Positions 34,375 to 42,635 of a stretch of 64,000 nt of DNA are shown piece by piece. This DNA comes from Hirsutella rhossiliensis. Taxonomy: Eukaryota > Ascomycota > Sordariomycetes > Hypocreales > Ophiocordycipitaceae. The notes beneath the pieces are model-generated. The model was not told where the DNA came from. It ran no database searches and worked only from the letters and a program-made list of their open reading frames with translations. Made by a program: the position numbers and the translations under genes. The first letter of the stretch is position 1, and every line of letters starts with the position of its first letter. Location of the stretch: contig NW_025408683.1 in NCBI RefSeq assembly GCF_020360975.1, positions 124,001-188,000 on the forward strand. The letters are read 5' to 3'.

Positions 34375-36957
34375 AGCTTACTATAGTAGGTAAATTTAAA
34401 GTTCCTAAACCTTCTTTATTAAATTCCTTTAATTTAATTAAGGTATAATCTTCATAGGATATATATAGCTCTTTATTTTCTTAGTTTATTATAATATTTA
34501 GACCTAAGAAGTGTTTTATATATCCTAAGATAGTAAAATCTAGGAATTTAGATAATTCTTTAAATAATCTTTCTTTTATTATAAATTTAAGGGGCCCTAC
34601 TATAAGAAAGTCGTCGATGTAAATTACTAAGGCTATACTATAGTCCTTATTTATAAATACTCCTTTATCTATTAAAAGAGGAAGAAATCCGAGTTTATTA
34701 AGTATAATATTTAAATAATTATACTAAAGCTTAGGACTTTATTTTAGGCTATATAATACTTTCTTTAACTTTGCTTTAATTTAACCGGTTTATATAGGTC
34801 TAGGAATTTAATTAATTAAATTCCTTTAGCTTTATAAGCTAATCTATATTTTAAATAATATTCTCTAAGATCGTATTCTTTATAGCCTATAAAAAGATCG
34901 ATATATACTTCGCTATTTATATCGGTATATATAAAGGCATTTATTATATCTATTTATAAAGCTTTGAATTTATAGATAATAGCTAAAATAAGTAGAATTC
35001 TAATAGATTTAGGTCTAGCTATAGTCGAGAAGGTATCTAGGAAATCTAAGCTATAGATCTACTTAAATCCTTATATTACGAAACGGGCTTTATATTTTAT
35101 TATATTATTTTACTATCCTTCTTAATAGTATAAACCTAGCGGCTTCTTATAGCCTCCCTATCCCTAAGGAGGTAGGAAAATTCTTAAGTTTTATATTTAA
35201 TTAGCTAGATTATTTCCTTAATTATAGCTTCTTTCTAAAATACTACTTTAGGGCTATTTATTACCTATTTATAAGTCTTTAGAATTTTTAGATCTTAATT
35301 TTCTATACTTACTAGAATTAACTCTTTATAATTATAGTTTAAAGATAAATTAACGTTAGGGTATTTAATATAGTTAGTATTAAACCCTTCTAGCTTCTTA
35401 GGTAATTCTACTACTATTTTACTAGTAGTAAGAATAGGATCGTTATTTAGAGACTCTTTTTTTATAGAGGGCAAGGGACTTTTATCTCTAAGTTCTTTAA
35501 TAGCTTCCTCTATAGGGATATAACTATCTAGCTTATCTTTATTCGGAATAGAATTAAAATTAAAGGTATTATTATTACTAGAACTTTCTAGATTTTCTAT
35601 AAATCTATTTTCTAGTATAGTAATATCTCTAGAAATAGTAATCTTTCTCTTAGAAAAATCCTATATTTTATATGCATTTTTTAAATAGCTTCCTATTATT
35701 CCCTTAAAAGCTCTATTATCTAGCTTATCTTTAAGGTCTTTATTCTTATAGTATATATAGCTTTTAAAGGTCTTAATTTTATTTAAGGTATTAAAGGGTA
35801 GTATTATATTATCCCTCTTTTCTATAGGACTTTTAAATCCTATCGTAGAATATAGTAATCTATTATATAAATAGGTAGCTATTAAAACAGCTTCTCCCTA
35901 TAAGTATTTAAGAAGCCTAGTAGTAAATAAAAGAGCTCGTACTTTTTCTAATATAGTACGATTTATTCTTTCTATTCTACTATTAGATTCCGGCCTCCTA
36001 GGAGGACTAGAATTAAAGGTAATTCCTTCTTTTTTATAATAGAGCTTTATTTTATATATAAATTCTTTAGTATTATTAGAAAATGCTTCTCTAATCCTAG
36101 TATTTTTAGGCTTATTTTCTACCCTAATTTTTAATTTTAGGAACCTATTTAAAGCTTCCCCTTTTTTTTAAAGAAGGTATATTTCTAGATATTAAGTTCC
36201 TATATCTAGGAAAGAAATATAATAGTAATATTTATTATAAGTAAGTACTTTAATTAGCCCCTAAATATCTAATACTATTTTTTCTAAATAGGAATAAGAC
36301 TTATATAAAGGTTGTTTATTAACCTTATTTATTGCTTTAGCTCTAATATATATTTCGCTCTACCTTATTTTATTTTCCTTTTTTAAAGGCATTTTTATAT
36401 CCTTATTATATCTTTTTAATATTTCTAAAATAGCCCTACTATTTATATACCCTAAGCGTAAGTACTAAGTATAAAAATCTATATCCTTTGCCTTTAAAGA
36501 TATAATAAGGATTAATTAGCTTTTTAGTAAATGTTTTATAAGAATATAATATAGTTTATTTCTAAGAAATCCTTTAGTAAAGACCTTAGCCTTATTATTT
36601 AATAAAAGGACTTTATTTCCTCCTATTAAGGTATATATATTATTAAATTAAGATTAGGATAGTATATTTACCCTTAATTTAAGTATATAAAAGCAGTGCT
36701 AAAGGATATACCTTTTATTATTATATAGGAACTTAAACACTAAGTCCCTATTTCCTTTTACTAATATAAAAGAACCTTTTCCCTAGTAAACTTTAGACTT
36801 AATTTCTTTATAGTTAATAAGGAAATTCTTATTTAATACTATATACCTAGTAGCTCTAGTATCGTAAATAAAATTAAAGATCCTTTTATTCTTATAACTA
36901 AGAAATCCTCTGTCTCTTACCTTTAAGACTAATTCCTTTATTCTAGGAATCGAGGCT
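34375..36957 (-). pseudogene. pol: CopB-1 pol relic: RT, integrase, end of gag
   Basis: On the minus strand this segment continues CopB-1 upstream from the RNase H. The RT motif is visible around 34622-34608, where CopB-2 reads YVDDFLIVG. The RT core lies at about 35240-34400, the IN-RT linker (PLPSIKKE-like) near 35480, and the integrase at about 36500-35600. Its end corresponds to CopB-2 position about 51368. RIP stops are present and some His/Cys positions read Tyr. The segment ends abruptly at about 36957 against Gypsy-3 with no LTR, so this is a deletion or recombination junction. Confidence 0.82.
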
Positions 36958-37965
36958 TTTAATAGGCAACGATAGTACTATACCCTATAAGCACGATATA
37001 TATAAGAGAAGTATAAGATCGATAAAGAATTCTTCTTAAGCTTAAAGGAAATCTTCTACTTAATCTATAACTACTTAAACGCTAAGCTATAATAAATAGT
37101 CGCTATATACTATAAGATAAGGGTATAGAGGAGTTATAATTAAAAGGAATTCCTTAAGTACCTTAACTTAATATACCTTAATATAGATATTTAGTTACGT
37201 ATAGTAGCGGCGATCTAAATAATAAAATAAAGAAAGAATTAAACCTTTATAGCGTTCTTCTTAAAGTTTAAGTAAAGACTCTTTAAGGCTAAAAGGGGGT
37301 CTTAGCTATATAATATATAGATCGTCTTCTTAAAAAGGGCTCTAAGAGTCTAGCTCTATAAGGCGTTAGCTATAGTTAACCTCTTAATATTAAGCTTCGC
37401 TGCCTATATTAATTAGGTAGCGTAAATAGTAGCTAAGCTAGAGAGGGTTTAGTAAATAAGATAACCCCCTTTAAACTAAAAGAGACTAGCGGATATATAC
37501 CCTTAAGAAAGGAAGGATAAAGATAGAGATACCTTAATAATTAGTATTAATACCTTAGATAGATAAAGAAAAAGGTAAAGCTAGCTAAAGAGTTAAACGT
37601 ACTTTAACTATAGAGTTAAAGGATATATCGCGCTTTATTATAAGAGGAGGAGGTAAGAACCTTAGAGGGTAAGCGTAATAAAGAAAAAAGGGAGCATTAA
37701 GGATAATAACGACTTAGAAAAAAGGGAACCTTAGTATAAAGTTAGGCGCTAAGAGTAAAAGATAAATAGTATAAAGCTTATAAGTTAATAAGGGACTACT
37801 TTATACTAGGCTTAGTAGCGCTAAGGGTAAGTATTAATAAAAAGAAGGGGCTTAACGCGCTTATAAATACTAGCTATAAATACTATACTATAGTAAGTAA
37901 GAAGGTAGTAATAAAGTTATAGATACCTCTTACTAATAAAAAGAAAAGATAACTAAGGCTATTCT
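36958..37965 (+). pseudogene. gag: Gypsy-3 relic, gag and protease region
   Basis: This is the 5' coding part of a third, more divergent Gypsy element, missing its start and 5' LTR. Read-through translation gives a gag C-terminal part with a CCHC knuckle at 37600-37641 (YFNYRVKGYIALYY, all Cys and His positions turned to Tyr). A basic stretch and the protease zone follow. Read on past the small insertion at 37966, the frame continues into the RT at 38336-39500. Hand counting finds only about four CpA/TpG in the 1 kb, so RIP is near saturation. Confidence 0.75.
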
Positions 37966-38038
37966 TATCGCGTATACTATATGCGTTAATTGACGCTGTC
38001 GCTTGTATCTAACAGGCGGCCATATCTTTTTCGTGACA
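37966..38038 (+). repeat. TRIM LTR 1
   Basis: This 73-bp repeat begins TATCGCGTATAC and ends CGTGACA. It differs from LTR 2 at three positions, all of RIP type (TG to TA twice, CA to TA once), with LTR 1 always in the mutated state. It contains the imperfect palindrome CGCGTATACTATATGCG. Confidence 0.95.
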
Positions 38039-38055
38039 GTTATGAGCCCGGGCGG
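38039..38055 (+). promoter_or_regulatory. TRIM primer-binding site, initiator tRNA-Met half-molecule type
   Basis: GTTATGAGCCCGGGCGG follows LTR 1 directly. Its first 11 bases are complementary to the anticodon stem-loop region of eukaryotic initiator tRNA-Met as I recall it (GGGCUCAUAAC). Drosophila copia is known to prime from such a half-tRNA. CopB-2 and the CopA elements carry the same site in RIP-mutated form. Confidence 0.75.
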
Positions 38056-38083
38056 AGGGGTTACCCCTCCGGGAACTTCCCGG
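38055..38083 (+). other. TRIM double hairpin
   Basis: Two adjacent perfect inverted repeats: GGAGGGG-TTA-CCCCTCC (38055-38071) and CCGGGA-ACT-TCCCGG, overlapping at 38069-38083. They would form strong RNA stems just after the primer-binding site, where LTR elements often carry packaging or dimerisation signals. The stems share a few bases, so they may be alternatives. The functional role is inferred. Confidence 0.6.
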
Positions 38084-38087
38084 TGAC

Positions 38088-38156
38088 TGCGCACGCACTT
38101 CTGGCTAGCCTGGCGCGCATTACCCGAAGGCCCGTGGTTCGAGTCCCGCCAGCGCA
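38088..38156 (+). other. tRNA-like segment with A-box and B-box in the TRIM
   Basis: TGGCTAGCCTGG at 38102-38113 resembles a Pol III A-box, and GGTTCGAGTCC at 38136-38146 matches the B-box consensus GGTTCGANTCC exactly. TGCGC at 38088 could pair with GCGCA at 38152. The A-to-B spacing (34 bp start to start) is about 10 bp shorter than in a normal tRNA, and the T-arm stem is imperfect, so this is not a working tRNA gene. It looks tRNA-derived, as in SINEs, and could provide an internal Pol III promoter. Confidence 0.6.
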
Positions 38157-38251
38157 ATTAAGCGCGGTTTCAGCATGGGGCCTGCCTATATAAAAATTCC
38201 CGCTATGGTCTAGGATATCCAGGTATCCCGGGACGAATTGACCCAATATCC

Positions 38252-38262
38252 CTAAGGGGGTG
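38252..38262 (+). promoter_or_regulatory. TRIM polypurine tract
   Basis: CTAAGGGGGTG sits directly before LTR 2 (TGTCGCG). CopA-1 and CopA-2 have the same tract and LTR start on the minus strand at 16738-16721 and 57272-57255, except where TG became TA. Confidence 0.8.
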
Positions 38263-38335
38263 TGTCGCGTATACTATATGCGTTAATTGACGCTGTCGCT
38301 TGTATCTGACAGGCGGCCACATCTTTTTCGTGACA
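38263..38335 (+). repeat. TRIM LTR 2
   Basis: This 73-bp repeat keeps canonical TG...CA ends (TGTCGCG...CGTGACA) and none of the three RIP-type changes seen in LTR 1. It is followed by the ATTCT target duplication. Confidence 0.95.
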
Positions 38336-39500
38336 ATTCTTAAATAATACTTTAGCCTTATAAATAAAAAGAACTATAGTATTTAAGATAGATATTAACG
38401 GCTATATAAAGTAGACTTTTATATATATAGTCCTTAAGCTAAGCTACGATATATTCCTAGGAAGGCTATAAATAAAGAAGAACTAAGTTATATATAATAT
38501 AGTAAGGGATCGGATTTAGTATAGTAAGGCTAAGATTTAAATAAGTCTATAGGCATTAAAAGTAGTAAGGAGGGTAGAATAAGTCTAAGGGGTAAGGATT
38601 ATTAGCGTAGTAGTATTTATAGCGGAATATTAAAGGGAGAGGGCGGTAAGGAATAATAAAAAGAGATAAAAGATAGTTAATATCTAAGCGATTATAATAA
38701 AGGACGTTAAGAAAGCGCTTTAGCTAAGGATAATAATAGACTTAGCGGACTATATCTTAAAGTAGGCGCTAGATATATACCTAGACCTCTTTATACTTAA
38801 GAAGGCTTTAAAGATACTCTTATATAAGCTAAAAGTAAACTATAAGATTTACTTAATATTAAATAAAGATAAGGTAAAGCCCTTACTATTATAAGGACCC
38901 CTTTATAATATATTAAGGGAGGAACTCTTAGTACTAAAGAAGACCTTAAGCGAGCTAATAAAAGTAAACTTAATCCGCCTAAGTAGCTCCTTAGCTATAG
39001 CCCTAGTACTTTTTACTTAAAAGTTAAATAATCGCTTATAATTTTACTATAACTACTAGGCCTTAAACGTAATTATAAAAAGGGATAAGTATATACTACC
39101 CTTAATTATAAAGATACTATAGATACTTATAAGGGTAAAGTAGTTTATAAAGCTTAATATTATAGCGGCGTTCTATATAATCTAAATAGCGGAGGGCTAT
39201 AAATTTAAGATAGCCTTCTAAATAAGGTTTAGATTATTTAAGTAATAAGTATACTTATTTAGCTTAATATAGACGCTAGCTGCCTTTTAATAATATATTA
39301 ATAAAGTACTAAGGGAGTACCTATATAAGTTTATTATAGTATATATAGATAACGTTTTAATCTACTTATTAAGGTCTCTTTAAGACTACTAAGAGAAAGT
39401 AGTAAGGGTACTTTAAAAGCTATAAGAAGCGGGCCTAACGCTAAACCTAAGGAAGTATATTATTATTAAGATTACGCTAGGGACCTAGCTAAAGGTATCT
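38336..39500 (+). pseudogene. pol: Gypsy-3 relic, reverse transcriptase region
   Basis: The continuation of Gypsy-3 after the TRIM. The RT domain is readable from about 38895: PLYNILREELLVLKKTLSEL, then LIRLSSSLAIALVLF, then the IIAAFYI(I)QIAEGYKF segment near 39155-39200, and the catalytic box YIDNVLIY at 39342 (YIDD damaged). In the family these form fingers and palm. Motif recognition stops at about 39490, before RNase H, so the element is truncated at its 3' side and no LTR was found. Its RT differs from Gypsy-1/2 and is closer in wording to the Gypsy-4 type. Confidence 0.82.
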
Positions 39501-41030
39501 AGAACTTCGATATTAAATAGGAGGGAAAAACTAAAGTGCCTAAGGGAAAACCCTCCCCTCTTTTAGTATAGGTCCGCCTTAAATAAGGTTATAGTAGTAG
39601 TATATAGGAAATTTACGCCGGCTACCGCGGGCTTCTCCCGCGTATTTATATTTCGGCGTAGGCCCTCTTAGGCCGTAGCCGCTACTATCCCGAGCGGCCA
39701 CGGCCTAGGCTCGCTAGCCCGGGCCTAAGGTTATAGGTAGTAGTCTCTCTCTAGGGGCCCGACTTATAGGCGCCTTTATTTTCTACGGCTCCCGCGTCGC
39801 TACCGCGTAGCCGCGGCCGTATAGGCCTATTAGTCTATTAGTTAGTAGGGTAGGTAATATCTAGTTGCTAGGCCGGGCACTAGTATAGGTCGCTCTTAGG
39901 TAGGGCCGGCTAATTAAAATTCGGTCGGCCGGCTCCGCTAATTAAAAATCGGTTCCCGTCCGGCTACGTAACTTTCCGATTAAGGGCGCGGCGGCCTATA
40001 TTTACTATCTATCGCGTAGTTACTAATTACGCGCGCCTAGCTCGCGTATATATATACCTGCCCTCCCCCTTTAGTATCGTTCTTACCTCCTCCTACCTCT
40101 CTATCTACTATCTCTTTCGTAGGCCTTAATTCCTTGCCCGCCTTATTTCTATATCCCTAGGTCTCTTTAGCACTATATTTAATTCGTTCGCCGTCGTATT
40201 ACTATATCTAACTAAGAAGCCGACTTAGGTAGTAGCGGCTCGCCTCCTTTAAAACCCCCTCCCCGCTAAGTTAGGCTAGGGTTATAGTTTAGGGGCTAGT
40301 TATTAGCTCTATCTTAGTTTAGTTTCGGGTTAGGTTTTATTTAGTTATAGTCTTTTAGTAGTAGGTCTTATTCTATAGCTATTAAGGCCGGCTTAGTTAG
40401 GTCTTATTAGTTTTATTTAGTCTATAGTTTAAGTAGCGAGGTTTACGCTTAGTTTAGGTCTAGTTTAGTTAATACTAAAGTCTTATTATCGTAAGTCCTC
40501 TCCCTTTCCTAGGTCGCCTTAATAAGGGAAGTAGTTAGCTAAGGTAGTCCTAGTTAGGGCCGCTCTATCTCTAGCGCGACCCCGGTCCTATCTTCCGGTA
40601 TATCTACGTATAGCCTCTAAGCTAGGTCGAACTAGCGGAGCCTGCCTAAGTAGAGGAACTATTATACTAGCGGCGCCGCTATCCTTTTCCTTTAAAGGCC
40701 CGCTCTTATATTACCTACGTCCCGGGCCTATATTAAGAGGGACTCCCTTACCTCCGCTATTAATAAATAATAGATTATCGTATAGTAGATAGTATCTAGT
40801 TTTTATTTATAGGTATATATTAGCGAGATAATCTTAAAAATATTATTACGTTTTCTCGGCTAACTTCTTAAAACTAAGCCTAAAACATAGAAAATATATA
40901 CGCCTAGAACCGTTATAAATAGTATATTACGCCCCCCTAAGTATAGCCTCGTATAGCTACTAGCGGGTACGTAATAAACTACTAAAGATTATAAATTAAG
41001 CGAGGTTCTCCTTTATATAGGTAGAAAACT
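39500..41030. other. Unclassified, relatively G/C-rich RIP-affected region with promoter-like site
   Basis: No protein motif was recognised on either strand. The sequence is richer in CG-containing words than its flanks (for example GGCCGGCTCCGC near 39927) but still lacks CpA/TpG. A TATA-like CGTATATATATACC at 40041-40054 is followed by CCCTCCCCC and a CT-rich run to about 40130, a layout typical of fungal LTR or LINE promoters. It lies between truncated Gypsy-3 and LINE-B, so it could be the 5' untranslated part of LINE-B or a solo LTR. Direct-repeat ends were not found. Confidence 0.4.
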
Positions 41031-41379
41031 CTTCCCTACCCTTACTAACTAAGGGTATATACCCCCCCCTATTAATAGGACTAAGCCTAGACCCGACTTA
41101 GGACCCTAGCCTAGATATAAGGAGGGCCCTTTTAACTTTAACCCCTTAACTTAAGGGTCGAAATAAGTACCTTAGAAGCTAAGGTCCGCTTAAAAGAAGG
41201 TTTAAAAAGCTAACGCTTTTTAAGGACCTTAGAAGAAAGGCCTAGGACCTAAGACTAGGACCTAGAGGATATTAAGATAGAAGATAATACCTAGCTTATA
41301 CTAAAGACTAGCCTTTTTAGGCCTAGCCTAGCCCTACCTTAGGCTAGCTACTTTTAGCCTAACTAGCCCTTAAAGTAAG

Positions 41380-42635
41380 TAAAAGGGCGAAAGAGAGCTA
41401 CGCTTAGTAGCCCTATTAGCCCTATGCTTATCCGACCTATATTTTAACGCTCGTAGTAGACCTAGCCCTAGCCTTAATACCCCTTCCCTAAGGACCGGGC
41501 CTAGGGCTTCTTTTAGCAGGCCCTCTAGGCCCTTAAAGAAGCCTAAAAAATCGAACCCTTTTATAAGACCCTTATAAAAGGGCTCGAGAAGGCAGCTATA
41601 AGGACCCTAGACTACTAATAGCCCCTATAATAGCCCCTATACTAGCCTAAGGCCGCCTAGTAGCTTAGGGCTACCTAAGGAAACCTTAAAGCGAGCTCGT
41701 AGGCTAGGGTTACTATAAAGAAAGCGCTTAAGGCCCTAGCTAAGGCCCTAGCTAAGGCTTTAGCGAAAGCCCTAGCTAAGACCCTAGCTAAGGCCCTAGC
41801 TAAAAGGAACGTAAAAAAGGACTTCTAACTTATCCTAAAGCTAAAGAAAGAATCGCTAACGCTAACTATTAACCTTATTATACTTTATAATAAGATTAAT
41901 AAGGCTATAAAGGAACTAGCTATATTAGCTCTATTAACCTTAAATAAAGGTAATATAGTTATAATAATAAAGGCCTTATATATAGTAAAGAAGCTTCTAA
42001 AGTAGTAAGAGAAGTAGTCCTTATACCTTAAGGAGCTACCTATTAAATCGGCCGACCTTCTTACTAGCTAGACTAAGCTAGTAGCCTAGAGCGTCCCTAA
42101 CCTCCTAGAGACCCCTATCCTTAATATCTTTGCTATAAAAGCTAAAACCTTTAATAGGATCGATATCCTAAGGCAGCTTAGGTAGCTAGGCACCCTAGGC
42201 CTAACGTAGAAAGTAGGATCTATTATCTTTATAGTCCCTTTAAAGGCTATAGGGGCTAAATACTAGAAAAAAAGCCTTTATATAGTAGGTCTATAGATTT
42301 AAGTTAAGGCCTATAAGGAATATACTATATATATATAGTACTATAAGTGCCTTTCTTTTAGCTATAACCCTTAGACCTACTAGCAGCTTATTAAGTATAC
42401 GTTTTACCTAGAAAAGTACTTAACTAAGGACTATAACTACCTTAGCTATAAGGCTAGCTAAGGCTACTCTTACTTTAAGGTCTAATACTATAACTATAAA
42501 GGAGAGCACCTTATAACTAATAAAGTATAATATAAAGTCTATAAGGGAATAACTAATACTTAATAGCCTTAGCCCCTTTACGCTTATAAGGCCCTTAAAG
42601 CCCCTTAGGCCCCCTAGGCTTAACTATAACCCTAT
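41380..42635 (+). pseudogene. LINE-B ORF1 (gag-like) relic
   Basis: A LINE ORF1 relic with an Ala/Lys/Leu-rich N-terminal part including a Lys-Ala-Leu-Ala tandem repeat (41730-41801). A conserved region follows around 41825-42000 (NLIILYNKINKAIKELA, then TLNKGNIVIII), as in Tad-type ORF1 proteins. Putative zinc-knuckle remnants lie at about 42335-42530, where Cys/His are replaced by Tyr. Such proteins bind the LINE RNA and form the particle with ORF2. The start cannot be fixed because of RIP. Confidence 0.7.
41730..41801 (+). repeat. Six tandem 12-bp units in LINE-B ORF1
   Basis: Six near-perfect copies of AAGGCCCTAGCT lie head to tail; in frame they encode Lys-Ala-Leu-Ala repeats. They add a short amphipathic, basic helix-like stretch to ORF1. 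Confidence 0.85.

Larger units (their letters stand above)
24811..36957 (-). mobile_element. CopB-1: Copia element, minus strand, 5' truncated, split by Gypsy-2
   Basis: A second Copia family occupies 24811-26485 and 34370-36957; Gypsy-2 lies between. Without the insert about 4.26 kb remains. The 3' LTR (24811-25380) is present, but the element breaks off at about 36957, at the point matching about 51368 in CopB-2, so the 5' LTR and most of gag are gone. Gypsy-3 sequence starts directly at the break. Domain order and sequence agree with CopB-2. Confidence 0.9.
37966..38335 (+). mobile_element. 370-bp non-RIPped TRIM (miniature LTR retrotransposon)
   Basis: A complete small LTR element inserted in Gypsy-3. 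It has 73-bp direct repeats at 37966-38038 and 38263-38335, terminal TGTCGCG...CGTGACA (near-perfect inverted ends), and target duplication ATTCT at 37961-37965 and 38336-38340. A primer-binding site follows LTR 1 and a polypurine tract precedes LTR 2. The 224-bp interior has no plausible coding frame. About 20 CpA/TpG occur in the interior against about 4 per kb in the flanks, so it has essentially escaped RIP. By definition this is a TRIM, or by size close to the SMART class, dependent on enzymes from another element; junction similarity points to CopA. Short frames of 61-74 codons overlapping it on both strands are not credible genes. Confidence 0.93.

Noticed and set aside
38088..38156. 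Functional tRNA gene
   Set aside because: The A- and B-boxes are there, but spacing is about 10 bp too short, the T stem is imperfect and no proper anticodon arm forms. Kept as a tRNA-like segment only.
37933..38246. Three overlapping 61-74-codon open frames on both strands over the TRIM
   Set aside because: They exist only because this stretch escaped RIP and is G/C-rich. They cross LTR, primer-site and hairpin features, have Arg/Pro/Gly-rich shadow composition and match no family.
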